From positions 37,000-100,999 of the forward strand of contig CALLMM010000002.1 of the NCBI GenBank assembly GCA_938005745.1: a stretch of 64,000 nt of DNA, written 5' to 3'. A program made the translations under genes and the position numbers. The notes beneath the pieces are model-generated. The model saw nothing but the letters and a program-made list of their open reading frames with translations. It had not been told where the DNA came from and ran no database searches. Below, one piece after another: positions 25,039-34,131 of the stretch (its first letter is position 1; each line of letters opens with the position of its first letter). The stretch is from an uncultured Chthonomonadales bacterium (GTDB lineage Bacteria > Armatimonadota > Chthonomonadetes > Chthonomonadales > CAJBBX01).

Positions 25039-27309
25039 ATGGAATACGTAGAACAGATGGATCAGCCGTCCGAATTAAGCGCGAAGTCGGTTGCGATCGC
25101 GGTCTGGCGTCGTAAATGGATCGTGATGATCGTCGTTGCGGCGGCGCTGGCGGCGACCCACTATATTACGCAGAGGCAGCCGCGCCTCTACCGCGCTACT
25201 GCGCAGATGATGCTCCTGCAGCCCGCTCCTACTGCCGCTAACTCTCCCGAGGCGCTGTTGAGCAGTCCGGCGACAGAATCCGCAGAGACGCAGCTTTCGC
25301 TGCTTCGCAGCGATGGCATGGCATGGCGCGTGCTCGCCTGGCTGAAAAACGACGCCTTCAACAAAGGACAGTCCCAGGATCGTCTTGGGATGATCAATAA
25401 GAACAAGCTCTGGCGCGACTTTCAGAGCATCGTGAAGTTCGCCAACCCTGACAACACCAACATCATCACGGTCACCGTCTCCCACGAAAACCCGGAGATC
25501 GCCTCGGAGCTGGCGAATGTGATCTGTCTGGCGTTTGCGGACTGGAAGAAGGAGCTGGCGCAGGAGCGCGTTCAGAAGATCATGGCGAACCTGGAGGTGC
25601 GCGCCCGGCGCGCCCGCGAGCAGATGCTGGAGGATGAGCGGCTTCAACTGCAGCACTCGCGCAGCTCTCGCATGATAGACATCCCGGCGGAGAAGCAGGC
25701 GCTGATGCAGAACTTCCTTGCCAAAGATGCCGAGGTGGAGACGCTGCGGCAGGAAGTTATCGCGCAACGTGAGCGAGTGAAGCGGATGAGTCAGCAGTTG
25801 CAGCAGGCGGATCAGAGCCTACGCTCCGCCCCCTCTAGCGCGCGCCCGAACGAGCAGATCGCCTATCTTCAGCAGGAGTTGAACCGCCTAGAGACGGAGC
25901 GCGCCCGGCTGACAGTGCGTTTCGCTTCGGAGCATCCGGATGTAAAGACGATTGACGCGCAGATCCTCGACGTGAAGGGACGTCTGGCAAAGGCGATGAG
26001 CGACAGCCTGGACTATCGCCGCCCGACGGTTCAGTCGCAGGAGTATCTTTATAATGAGTACAAAAGCACGCAGACCATGCTGGCGTTCAACGAAGCTAAA
26101 CTGCGTGCCGCCATGGCGATGCGCGATCAGCTTCGCGAGCAGTTGAAGGGTCTGCCGGTTCCCGCCATGCAGAACACGCGCCTGTCGCGGGAGGCGGAGA
26201 TCTCCAGCAGTCTCTACTCCTCGATTCAGGCGACGCTCAACGCCGCCCGTCTGAACGCCGACATCGCTTTCGGCAACGTGCAGTTGACCGCCTATGCAGT
26301 GACACCGGAGGTGCCGTTCCAGCCGAATGTCACGCGCAACTGGCTTTTAGGTGGGGCGATCGGTCTGGCGATGGCGCTGATGACCGCGCTCCTACTAGAT
26401 CAGGCGGATCGGCGGGTGCGCAGCGTGCGCGAGGTGCGCCGGCTGGTCAGCGGTCCGGTGATCGGCGCGCTGCCGGCGCTGAAACGCTCGCAGCTTCAGT
26501 CGTTGCAGCGTGGCGAGCTGCTCCCCGTGGCGACGGAGGTCTACGGGATGGCGCGGGCGAACTTGGCGGCGGCGATGCGCAGTCACGGTATACAGGACCC
26601 ATGGCATAAGCGAGTCATTCTGGTTACCAGCGCGCTGCCTGGCGAAGGGAAATCGCTCACTTCTGCGCATCTGGCGCGTTCGATTGCCCGCAGTGGACGC
26701 TCTGTGATCCTAGTAGATGCGGATATGCGCCGCCCGGTGCAGAACGAACTCTTTGGCACAGATGAGCCGATCGGGCTGGCGGACGTTCTGTCGAAGCGGC
26801 TTTCGTTGAATGAGGCCGTCGTTACCTCCGACACCAGCGACCTATGGATTCTGCACAGCGGCAAGCCGGATCGCAATCCAACCGAGCTTATCGCGCTGCC
26901 GGAGATGGCGGAGATCGTCAATCAACTGCGCAATGAGGTGGATGTGGTGCTGATAGACGCGCCTGCCTGCGCAGTGGTTGCGGACGCCCTCCTGCTGGCG
27001 CCGCATGCGGACGCCGTGCTCTATGTGATCAGCGCGGGGCATGCCAATGAAGAGCTGATCCGCGAGACGGTCAACTACATCCGTACCGCGACCACTAAGC
27101 CGATCGTCTATTTCGTCAACCGTTCGCCGAGGGAGGCGCACCATCCTTATGGCAAGTACTACTCCTACTATAGCGCGCCGGAGGTGGTGGTAGATGTAAC
27201 CACGACGGAGAACGGAGCCTCGCCGGCATCGGAGGGGAGCGTATCCGAATCACAGCCGTCGGATGTCAAGCCGGAGCCGGTCGGTCCGGAGAGCGGCGGA
27301 CGCGCATGA
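25039..27309 (+). CDS. Wzc-like tyrosine autokinase (polysaccharide co-polymerase)
   Basis: A 756-residue bacterial tyrosine kinase fused to a Wzz-type chain-length domain. An N-terminal helix (VMIVVAAALAATHYI) and a long periplasmic coiled coil (about 170-370) are followed by a second span (LLGGAIGLAMALMTALLL, about 440). The cytoplasmic kinase domain has Walker A SALPGEGKSLTS (about 531-542), Walker A' VILVDADMRRP and Walker B DVVLIDAP. The tyrosine cluster YGKYYSYY near residue 707 is the autophosphorylation site expected for this family. It controls polymer length and export. The exosortase gene overlaps its stop codon (ATGA), so the two are translationally coupled. Confidence 0.95.
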   Translation: MEYVEQMDQPSELSAKSVAIAVWRRKWIVMIVVAAALAATHYITQRQPRLYRATAQMMLLQPAPTAANSPEALLSSPATESAETQLSLLRSDGMAWRVLAWLKNDAFNKGQSQDRLGMINKNKLWRDFQSIVKFANPDNTNIITVTVSHENPEIASELANVICLAFADWKKELAQERVQKIMANLEVRARRAREQMLEDERLQLQHSRSSRMIDIPAEKQALMQNFLAKDAEVETLRQEVIAQRERVKRMSQQLQQADQSLRSAPSSARPNEQIAYLQQELNRLETERARLTVRFASEHPDVKTIDAQILDVKGRLAKAMSDSLDYRRPTVQSQEYLYNEYKSTQTMLAFNEAKLRAAMAMRDQLREQLKGLPVPAMQNTRLSREAEISSSLYSSIQATLNAARLNADIAFGNVQLTAYAVTPEVPFQPNVTRNWLLGGAIGLAMALMTALLLDQADRRVRSVREVRRLVSGPVIGALPALKRSQLQSLQRGELLPVATEVYGMARANLAAAMRSHGIQDPWHKRVILVTSALPGEGKSLTSAHLARSIARSGRSVILVDADMRRPVQNELFGTDEPIGLADVLSKRLSLNEAVVTSDTSDLWILHSGKPDRNPTELIALPEMAEIVNQLRNEVDVVLIDAPACAVVADALLLAPHADAVLYVISAGHANEELIRETVNYIRTATTKPIVYFVNRSPREAHHPYGKYYSYYSAPEVVVDVTTTENGASPASEGSVSESQPSDVKPEPVGPESGGRA

Positions 27310-28217
27310 TCGAAGGGAAGGAGCGGATTTCGGTTGCGTCTGTGCGTTCGCCTGAGACCTCCCTGGCGGCTGTCTGGCTGTCCTGGCCCCGCTCCGGGTG
27401 GCTGTTTGGCGTCCTGCTGATCGCGCTCTACTGGCCCGCGCTGATCTGGACGGGACGCCTGTGGCTGACCCGCGACGCCTACTCGCACTGCGTCTACATC
27501 ATCCCGTGCTCTCTGTTTGTGGTATGGCTTCGGCGCAGGGAGATACGCGCTGCCCCGGCGCAGCCCTCGGCATGGGGTCTCCTCCCCCTTGCGCTGGGGC
27601 TGACGATCTATTCGGCAGCCTATCTTCTGCGGCTGGAGATGCTGCTGATGTGGACGCTGATTCCGGTGCTGGCGGGCGGCATCCTGATCCTGCACGGACC
27701 GGCTCTCTGGCGCATTATGCGCTTTGCGGTGCTGTTTCTGGTCTTTGCCGCCCCGATCCCCTACCCGGTAGAGTACTGGGTCAATGAACAGTTGAAGAGC
27801 ATCACCTCCTTCTGCACGGCAGGTATCGTCTCGGCGATGGGCTTCACGCTGGACCGCCAGGGCAATCTGATGGAGGTGCCGGGAGCGATGCTGGAGGTGG
27901 CGGACGGGTGCAGCGGCTACAAGAAGTTCATTGCGATGCTGGCGTTCTCGTCGCTGTACGGCTATCTGTTCGCGATCTCCAACCGCAAGCGCGCGGCGCT
28001 TATCCTGCTTTCGATGCCGATCGCCATTCTGGCGAACGTGATCCGCGTGGTGGGACTGACGCTGGCGGTGCTGATCGGGGGCATCCCGCTGTTTGAGCAG
28101 GTGCACGACTGGGCGGAACGCTCGGTTCTGGTGATCGCTTTTGTTGCTTTCATCTTCACGGGAAAGGCGCTTGGATGCAAAAGACTGCGCTTTATGCCTT
28201 CGCGGGACTCTTCATGA
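27306..28217 (+). CDS. xrt: Exosortase
   Basis: A 303-residue membrane cysteine transpeptidase of the EpsH/XrtA superfamily, which cuts PEP-CTERM tails. About eight hydrophobic spans are seen. The three catalytic residues are present: cysteine in ADGCSGYKKF (C202), arginine in NVIRVVGL (R247) and histidine in QVHDWAE (H267). Substrates are presumably the two PEP-CTERM proteins at 16219 and 52211. It overlaps the kinase gene by 4 nt and the EpsI gene by 43 nt. The subtype (XrtA to XrtX) cannot be fixed by eye; the neighbourhood of kinase, EpsI and glycosyltransferases is as for exopolysaccharide-linked exosortases. Confidence 0.95.
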   Translation: MIEGKERISVASVRSPETSLAAVWLSWPRSGWLFGVLLIALYWPALIWTGRLWLTRDAYSHCVYIIPCSLFVVWLRRREIRAAPAQPSAWGLLPLALGLTIYSAAYLLRLEMLLMWTLIPVLAGGILILHGPALWRIMRFAVLFLVFAAPIPYPVEYWVNEQLKSITSFCTAGIVSAMGFTLDRQGNLMEVPGAMLEVADGCSGYKKFIAMLAFSSLYGYLFAISNRKRAALILLSMPIAILANVIRVVGLTLAVLIGGIPLFEQVHDWAERSVLVIAFVAFIFTGKALGCKRLRFMPSRDSS

Positions 28218-28801
28218 TCTCCGCCTGCCTGATCGTCACCCATGCAGTGCAACGCGCGCCGGAGCACATCGTGCCCTCGATCTCGCTGGATCGCCTGCCG
28301 CGGGTCATTGGAGAGTGGAAGGCGGAGCAGGAGAATGGAGCGCAGGAGGGGATCCAGGAGCGAATACACACCTCTTCGACGCTTATTCGCTTCTACAGAC
28401 GGGGTTCCGGTCCTAGAATCGAGCTTCTGCTGGCGGTCTCGACCAGCCGGGAGGCTCTCTCCGACCCGCGAAACAGCCTGCCTCCAGGCAACTGGCGCAT
28501 TCTGGAACGAAAGGAGCGCGCATTTTCCGGGCAGCAGTTTACGGAGGTAACCGCCGATAATCTGTTTCAGCAGTACCGCGTGCTGTACCGTGTGCAGCCT
28601 CTGGACCATGAAAAGGACAGAACCAGCGTGATGGAGAACCTGCAACTACTGCACGACCGGATGCAGAACAAAAAACGCCGCATGCGCTGGCTGCTGATCC
28701 ATGCGCGCGTCCCCGCCCTGCACCGCCAGGCGGAGGAGGTCTATCGCTTCGTGGAGGCATTGTCCGTTCAGATAGCGCTGCATTTGGAGCCGGGAGGGTA
28801 A
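28175..28801 (+). CDS. epsI: Exosortase-associated EpsI-family protein
   Basis: A 208-residue protein with one N-terminal membrane helix (ALYAFAGLFMISACLIV) and a periplasmic domain. The EpsI pattern is visible: SLDRLPRVIGEWKAEQ near residue 35 and LSDPRNSLPPGNWRILE around 95, where other members have a cysteine in the D-P-x-x-C-L-P position and this one has serine. In many exosortases EpsI is fused to the C-terminus; here it is separate but overlaps by 43 nt. It is needed for exopolysaccharide production in Methylobacillus, with unknown mechanism. Confidence 0.85.
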   Translation: MQKTALYAFAGLFMISACLIVTHAVQRAPEHIVPSISLDRLPRVIGEWKAEQENGAQEGIQERIHTSSTLIRFYRRGSGPRIELLLAVSTSREALSDPRNSLPPGNWRILERKERAFSGQQFTEVTADNLFQQYRVLYRVQPLDHEKDRTSVMENLQLLHDRMQNKKRRMRWLLIHARVPALHRQAEEVYRFVEALSVQIALHLEPGG

Positions 28802-28856
28802 GCCGTCTCCTGTCATCGCCGCAGGTCTACTCGCACAGTCTCACATCCTGTTGTTG

Positions 28857-28872
28857 CGGCATGAAATCTGCA
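28857..28872 (+). promoter_or_regulatory. Sigma-54-type promoter of the ABC exporter operon
   Basis: CGGCATGAAATCTGCA: GG-N10-GC spacing is exact, and the -24 box differs from TGGCAC at two positions. The predicted start near 28883 precedes the long glycosyltransferase operon that begins at 28931. Confidence 0.6.
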
Positions 28873-28930
28873 GAATAGAGCCTGGATTCAATAACGCCTC
28901 GACATATTTCACCAGAAAGCGGTCATCACG

Positions 28931-29797
28931 GTGTCTACGGTCACTTCGGAGTTTGAGACAAAAGGTTCTGCAGAGTCGCCTCCGGTCCTGCGGATCGCGC
29001 CTACGCGGGGCTGGGTCTCGCTGCAGCTGCGCGAGGTCTGGCAGTACCGCGAGCTGCTCTTCTTTCTGACGTGGCGCGACGTGAAGGTGCGCTACAAACA
29101 GACGGCGATAGGGGGGGCGTGGGCGATCCTGCAGCCGTTTCTGACGATGGTGGTCTTCAGCCTCTTTTTCGGGAAGCTGGCGAAGATCCCGTCGGACGGC
29201 ATCCCCTACCCGATCTTCAGCTACGCCGCGCTGGTTCCCTGGACCTTTTTTGCCAACGGTCTGTCGCAGTCGTCCAACAGTCTGGTGGGCAGCGCGAACC
29301 TGATCAAGAAGGTCTACTTTCCGCGTCTGGTCGTGCCGATCTCCTCGGTGCTGTCGGGGGTAGTGGACTTCGCGCTGGCGTTTCTGGTGCTGCTGGGGAT
29401 GATGCTCTACTACGGAATTGTGCCGACCTGGAACGTGGTCTTTCTGCCCCTTCTATTGCTGCTGTCGCTGGTGACGTCGCTGGGGGTGGGGCTGTGGCTG
29501 TCAGCGATGAACGTGCATTTTCGGGACGTGCGCTACATCATTCCGTTTCTGACGCAGTTCTGGATGTTTGCGACGCCGATCGCCTATTCGAGCCGCCTGC
29601 TCAGCGAGCCGTGGCGGACGCTGTACGGGATCAATCCGATGGTGGGCGTGGTGGACGGTTTCCGGTGGGCGCTGCTGGGTTCGCAGAACGCGCCGGGACC
29701 GATGCTGTGGGTCTCCACCGGCGCGGCGCTGTTTCTGCTGGTGAGCGGTGCCTACTATTTCCGGCGCATGGAGAAGACCTTTGCGGACACGGTGTAG
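28931..29797 (+). CDS. wzm: ABC polysaccharide exporter, permease (Wzm-like)
   Basis: A 288-residue ABC-2 type permease with about six membrane helices (for example WAILQPFLTMVVFSLFFGKL and VLSGVVDFALAFLVLLGMM). The segment LFFLTWRDVKVRYKQTAIGG and LIKKVYFPRLVVPISSVLSG are hallmarks of O-antigen/teichoic-acid exporter permeases (Wzm/TagG). It moves a lipid-linked polysaccharide across the inner membrane together with the ATPase encoded 13 nt downstream. The start is a GTG with a weak purine-rich site. It opens the long operon under the sigma-54-type element at 28857. Confidence 0.95.
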   Translation: MSTVTSEFETKGSAESPPVLRIAPTRGWVSLQLREVWQYRELLFFLTWRDVKVRYKQTAIGGAWAILQPFLTMVVFSLFFGKLAKIPSDGIPYPIFSYAALVPWTFFANGLSQSSNSLVGSANLIKKVYFPRLVVPISSVLSGVVDFALAFLVLLGMMLYYGIVPTWNVVFLPLLLLLSLVTSLGVGLWLSAMNVHFRDVRYIIPFLTQFWMFATPIAYSSRLLSEPWRTLYGINPMVGVVDGFRWALLGSQNAPGPMLWVSTGAALFLLVSGAYYFRRMEKTFADTV

Positions 29798-29809
29798 GAG
29801 TGTGACCCG

Positions 29810-31105
29810 GTGAGCGATATTGCAGTGCGCGTGGAGGGACTCGGGAAGCAGTTCGTTCTGCGCGGAAAACAGGAGAAGTACCGGACTCTGCGGGACACGA
29901 TCACACATGCAGCGGGCGCGCCCGTGCGCCTGGTGCGCGGTCTGTTCAGCCGCAACGGCAGCCGTCCTGAGCCGGAGAACACCTTCTGGGCGCTGAAGGA
30001 TATCAGCTTCGAGGTGAAGCGCGGGGAGGTGGTGGGCATTATCGGTCGCAACGGCGCGGGCAAGTCAACGCTGCTGAAGATCCTGTCTCGCATCACGGAG
30101 CCGACAGAGGGCTATGCGGAGATCTACGGTCGCGTGGGTTCGCTGCTGGAGGTGGGGACGGGATTTCACCCGGAGCTGAGCGGTCGGGAGAACATCTTCC
30201 TGAACGGGGCGATTTTGGGGATGCGCCGCCGGGAGATCGAGCGTCAGTTTGATGAGATCGTGGCGTTTGCGGAGGTGGAGAAGTTCATAGATATGCCGGT
30301 GAAGCACTACTCGAGCGGGATGTATCTGCGGCTGGCGTTTGCGGTGGCGGCGCACCTGGAGCCGGAGATTCTGATCGTGGACGAGGTGCTTGCGGTTGGC
30401 GACGCGGCGTTTCAGAAGAAGTGCATGGGTAAGATGCAGGACGTCGCCGGGCAGGGGCGCACCGTGCTCTTCGTCAGCCACAATATGGCGGCGATACAGA
30501 CGTTGTGCAGCCGCGGCTTGCTGTTAGAGAGCGGCCATCTCTTACAGGATGTCCCATCGCACGAAGCAGTGCAGACATACCTCAGACGAGGGGTGACCGA
30601 GGAGGTCGCTCCTAGCTTTGATAAGCGGGAGGGAGATGGCAGCATTCGATTTATGGACGTGGAAATAGTATCCTCGGAAGGAGAGACCCTGACTCAATTG
30701 CTCTCCGGGCAGGACATTGTTATCCGGATGGAATATAAGGCGGATCGCGATAGATGTCCTTCACATGTCAATGCGTCTCTCTGGGTGAACAGTCTGGTGG
30801 GCGAACGCTTTTTTGTCTGCTGCGTGGATGTGGTGCGTGATAGTTTCAGAAACATCCCTCCGGAGGGAATTCTCACCTGTCATGTGCCCAGACTGCCACT
30901 GCCTCCCGGGTCTTACACTTTATCCGTCTGGTGCCAGGCTAATGGGAGAGTTGCCGACAAGGTTGAAAACGCCCTGCAGTTTGAGGTGATCCCCGGAAAC
31001 TTTTACGCTACCGGCAGGCTACCTAACCGAAAAAACAGCTCAGTACTGATTGACTACTCTTGGGAGATAACAGGGCGGGAATCGTCCCTGCCCCGCCGGC
31101 AATAG
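29810..31105 (+). CDS. wzt: ABC polysaccharide exporter, ATPase with carbohydrate-binding tail (Wzt-like)
   Basis: A 431-residue ATPase. The nucleotide-binding domain (1-250) has Walker A IGRNGAGKSTLL, signature YSSGMYLRLAFA, Walker B ILIVDEVLAVGD and switch VLFVSHNMA. The additional C-terminal 170 residues form a beta-rich Wzt-type domain which, in known Wzt proteins, recognises the non-reducing end of the finished glycan. The presence of this domain suggests that export depends on a terminal modification; the FkbM methyltransferase at 40116 is a possible source. The GTG start has TAGGAG upstream. The end of the gene is more AT-rich than its first part. Confidence 0.95.
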   Translation: MSDIAVRVEGLGKQFVLRGKQEKYRTLRDTITHAAGAPVRLVRGLFSRNGSRPEPENTFWALKDISFEVKRGEVVGIIGRNGAGKSTLLKILSRITEPTEGYAEIYGRVGSLLEVGTGFHPELSGRENIFLNGAILGMRRREIERQFDEIVAFAEVEKFIDMPVKHYSSGMYLRLAFAVAAHLEPEILIVDEVLAVGDAAFQKKCMGKMQDVAGQGRTVLFVSHNMAAIQTLCSRGLLLESGHLLQDVPSHEAVQTYLRRGVTEEVAPSFDKREGDGSIRFMDVEIVSSEGETLTQLLSGQDIVIRMEYKADRDRCPSHVNASLWVNSLVGERFFVCCVDVVRDSFRNIPPEGILTCHVPRLPLPPGSYTLSVWCQANGRVADKVENALQFEVIPGNFYATGRLPNRKNSSVLIDYSWEITGRESSLPRRQ

Positions 31106-31121
31106 GAAGGAGGCGTCCAAC

Positions 31122-32156
31122 ATGAGATCTGTCGCCTACGTGACCACGGTCTATAATCACCATGCGCAGCACTCCGGGTACCATCTGCTGGCGAAGGCAG
31201 TGTCCTCCAACGCCGTGGTGATTTCCGCCAGCTCTGTGCGAAAGGCAGGCAGTACAAGGATCAAGTCGTTCATGCGGCGACATTTTGGCAGACACTATGA
31301 TCTCATGGCATTACGTAACGAACTGGCTGGCTTATGGACGTTAACCCGAGGAAAAGTAGAGGTGCTTCACTACCTCTACGGCGATCGCGATATGGGAATA
31401 CGTCACCTGTGGCCCCTGAAGCCTGAGGGACTGGTCTGCGCAACTTTCCATAAGCCTCCGACAGCCTTCAAGCGTCGTTTTGAAGAGAGAGTGAACCTAC
31501 GCGGTCTGCCTCTAGCGATCTGCGTTGGCAGGAATCAGATTCAAACGCTTTACGAATATGGCGTCCAACATGCTGAGTTCGTACCTCTCGGGGTAGACAC
31601 CTCCTTCTGGACAACACCTGAGACGCATATAGATCAGTATTGGAATCCACTGCAGGCTGTAGCGGTCGGCTTTCATATGCGAGATTTTGAAACCCTGTAT
31701 GCCTGCACTGAAAAGCTGGCGTTACGATTCAAGGGCTTTCGCTTAAAGCTCATTGCGCCACGTGAACGCATACCGGATCCTCCCTCTGAATCGGTTGAAG
31801 TTTTATTCGGGATCTCTGATGAGGAGCTTCGAGAAACGTATCGAAACTCCTGCTTCCACCTTCTGTCAATGACCGACTGTACGGCAAACTGTGCTTTGCT
31901 AGAAAGCATGTCCTGTGGAACTCCGACGGTCGCAACGGACTGCGGGGCTGTACGAGACTATGCGTCTCCGGACGGCACGTTCTTCTGTCCTCCGGGAGAT
32001 GCGGACGCGATGGCAGAGCAGTGCGGAAAACTGATCGAAGACCATCTTTTAAACCATCGCATGCGCCTATTGGCAAGGAAGAACGCGCTTCGGTTCGATT
32101 GGAGCGAGGTCGCAAAGGAGATTTCATTGCTATATGACTGTTATTTTAAAAGCTGA
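31122..32156 (+). CDS. Glycosyltransferase, GT4-like
   Basis: A 344-residue GT-B fold glycosyltransferase. The C-terminal half shows the GT4-type donor-site pattern: LLSMTDCTANCALLESMSCG then TPTVATDCGAVRDYASPDG, including the E of the E-x7-E motif region. The N-terminal half (VAYVTTVYNHHAQHSGYHLL) is divergent. The ATG has an AAGGAGG site. It is the first of the run of transferases that build the repeat unit. Donor and linkage cannot be predicted. Confidence 0.8.
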   Translation: MRSVAYVTTVYNHHAQHSGYHLLAKAVSSNAVVISASSVRKAGSTRIKSFMRRHFGRHYDLMALRNELAGLWTLTRGKVEVLHYLYGDRDMGIRHLWPLKPEGLVCATFHKPPTAFKRRFEERVNLRGLPLAICVGRNQIQTLYEYGVQHAEFVPLGVDTSFWTTPETHIDQYWNPLQAVAVGFHMRDFETLYACTEKLALRFKGFRLKLIAPRERIPDPPSESVEVLFGISDEELRETYRNSCFHLLSMTDCTANCALLESMSCGTPTVATDCGAVRDYASPDGTFFCPPGDADAMAEQCGKLIEDHLLNHRMRLLARKNALRFDWSEVAKEISLLYDCYFKS

Positions 32157-32198
32157 TAGATACTGATTTCGTCCTTTTCAGAGAGACAGGAGTCTCGT

Positions 32199-33122
32199 TT
32201 GAAGTCCGTGCCTAGCGATAGTCCACTGATTACTGTCATCATACGCACCGCCGGAGAGCGCACAGAGTCGCTCTGCTATGAGATCGTCTCCCGGCAGGCG
32301 CCAGTCTCTCAGATCCACTGGGTGCGGGAAGCCCCGTTCAGCCAGGCGCTGCGACGCGGGTATGAGATCGGTCTACACGAGGGACGCAAATGGACGCTCT
32401 GTCTGGATGCGGACGTGCTGTTGATTGACAATGCCCTGCCATCCGTGTTAAGTGTTGCAGAAAGCCTGTCCGGAGAGTGCTTCGGGATGGGGGTAATGGT
32501 TTTCGATCAGTTTTATGGACGCAAGAATTATAGAGGTTTCCACCTCTACCGAACCTGCCTTCTGGACAGGGCGTTGAAAAGATGGGAACACTGCAAGGAC
32601 CAGATCCGCCCGGAAACGGCGGTCAAAAACGCTATGAAAGACGCAGGCTACCCATGGCATCCACTTCCCGAGGTCTATGGCATCCATGACTACGAGCAGT
32701 ACTACGCGGATATCTTCCGCAAGATGGCAACCCGTGCACAGAAGAGTCAGCGGGAATGGACCTATCTTTGCAACCGGGCGGAAAGTCTGTCCAGAAAATC
32801 TCCGGACTTCCTGGTCGCATTATGGGCATTGCGATTCGGCAATTCGGATCACAGCACAGTAGCTGTACTGAACAAAAGCCAGTGGCGGGATACGATCCAG
32901 CTTCTGATGGACTGTTATGGACTGAAGGAGAAAAGTCCACTAGAAGCCGATGGGATGGAAACCTATGTTTTCAGGCAGCTATGGCGGGAGCGGGCAATCC
33001 ATTTTCTTCCCGTTAATCCAACCGGACTGACACCTGCCGACCGCCTTCGCAGGCTCTATTCACGAGTCTGCTACCGGCTCTCGAACCGAGAACGACTTTA
33101 CAAACAACTACGCGATCATTGA
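32199..33122 (+). CDS. Glycosyltransferase, GT-A type (divergent)
   Basis: A 307-residue protein starting at a TTG with AGGAG 7 nt upstream. The start SPLITVIIRTAGERTESLC and the metal-binding motif WTLCLDADVLLIDNALP (DxD-like, about residue 68) suggest a GT-A fold transferase, but the C-terminal half has no clear match. The base composition is more AT-rich than in the flanking genes. It sits between two transferases in the same operon, so a role in polymer assembly is likely though unproven. Confidence 0.65.
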   Translation: MKSVPSDSPLITVIIRTAGERTESLCYEIVSRQAPVSQIHWVREAPFSQALRRGYEIGLHEGRKWTLCLDADVLLIDNALPSVLSVAESLSGECFGMGVMVFDQFYGRKNYRGFHLYRTCLLDRALKRWEHCKDQIRPETAVKNAMKDAGYPWHPLPEVYGIHDYEQYYADIFRKMATRAQKSQREWTYLCNRAESLSRKSPDFLVALWALRFGNSDHSTVAVLNKSQWRDTIQLLMDCYGLKEKSPLEADGMETYVFRQLWRERAIHFLPVNPTGLTPADRLRRLYSRVCYRLSNRERLYKQLRDH

Positions 33123-33153
33123 TGTTCAGAACAGTATCAGGAAGATTCAGCTG

Positions 33154-34131
33154 ATGATCGAGCAGCCTGTCAGTAGAGAAGTCGTCGTCAGTGTTGTCAT
33201 GCCTGTATATCAGGCGGAAGCATACGTCTACGACGCAATTAAAAGCATATTGGATCAAACCTTTCAGGACTTTGAACTGATCGTTGTGGACGATGCTTCA
33301 ACGGACCGATCACTGGAGATCATACGTACCATAGATGACACTCGTATTCGCGTTCTGCAACAACCAGAAAATGCAGGTTATCCTTCTGCAATGAACCGAG
33401 GACTTGAGATTGCTCAGGGATCATACATCGCACGCATGGATGCGGATGATGTATGTGAGCCGGTCCGTCTGGCAACGCAATTGTCTTTCCTTCAATCTAA
33501 TCCTGAGTACGTCTTTGTAGGCTCACTTCAATACTGGGTTACACCAAACGGGAAAAAATCATTTTCAGAATCATTACAGAAATCCATGCAGAACGAATGT
33601 ATGGATGAAAGTTGGGAGAGCGTTCTAGAGGGAACCAGGCGCTTTGTAGATTCGTCTGTCTTGGTTCGCCATCACGCAGTGAAGAAAGTAGGTGGATATA
33701 GAACGTATCAGCGTAGCGGTCAGGACGTAGACCTGTGGCTGAGACTGCTTGAAGATGGTGGAAAAGCTGCGACCCTTGGCAAACCCCTGTACGGACGGCG
33801 ACTTGTACCGAGCTCGATCACCTTCTCCATGGAGACGAAGGCACGGAATAGGATTCCTCGCATTCTGGCGATGCAGAGAAAGGAGACCGGAAGCGACGCT
33901 GTCATGCGGGGCGAAGACATCAGTTACCTGATCAATCAGGAAGGTGTAGAAGGTTCGAAAAAATGGAGACATAACGCGTGCTGGCGGGCAGCAATCACCT
34001 GCGCAGAAGTCGGGGATCTACCAGGGAGCATTGGGTTCCTAGTACAGGCCCTTCGTCACCAACCTCTGTCGCTAGATAATCTGGTCAACTTTTTTCGATA
34101 CCTGAAGCGTTGCAGACTTCGTGTACAGTAA
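33154..34131 (+). CDS. Glycosyltransferase, GT2 family
   Basis: A 325-residue inverting GT-A transferase. VSVVMPVYQAEAYVYDAIKS, ELIVVDDASTDRSLEI and the DxD motif IARMDADDVCEPVRL are canonical GT2. No membrane span is visible, so it probably works on the cytoplasmic face on a lipid-linked acceptor. It belongs to the AT-rich stretch. Its stop overlaps the next gene by 11 nt. Confidence 0.9.
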   Translation: MIEQPVSREVVVSVVMPVYQAEAYVYDAIKSILDQTFQDFELIVVDDASTDRSLEIIRTIDDTRIRVLQQPENAGYPSAMNRGLEIAQGSYIARMDADDVCEPVRLATQLSFLQSNPEYVFVGSLQYWVTPNGKKSFSESLQKSMQNECMDESWESVLEGTRRFVDSSVLVRHHAVKKVGGYRTYQRSGQDVDLWLRLLEDGGKAATLGKPLYGRRLVPSSITFSMETKARNRIPRILAMQRKETGSDAVMRGEDISYLINQEGVEGSKKWRHNACWRAAITCAEVGDLPGSIGFLVQALRHQPLSLDNLVNFFRYLKRCRLRVQ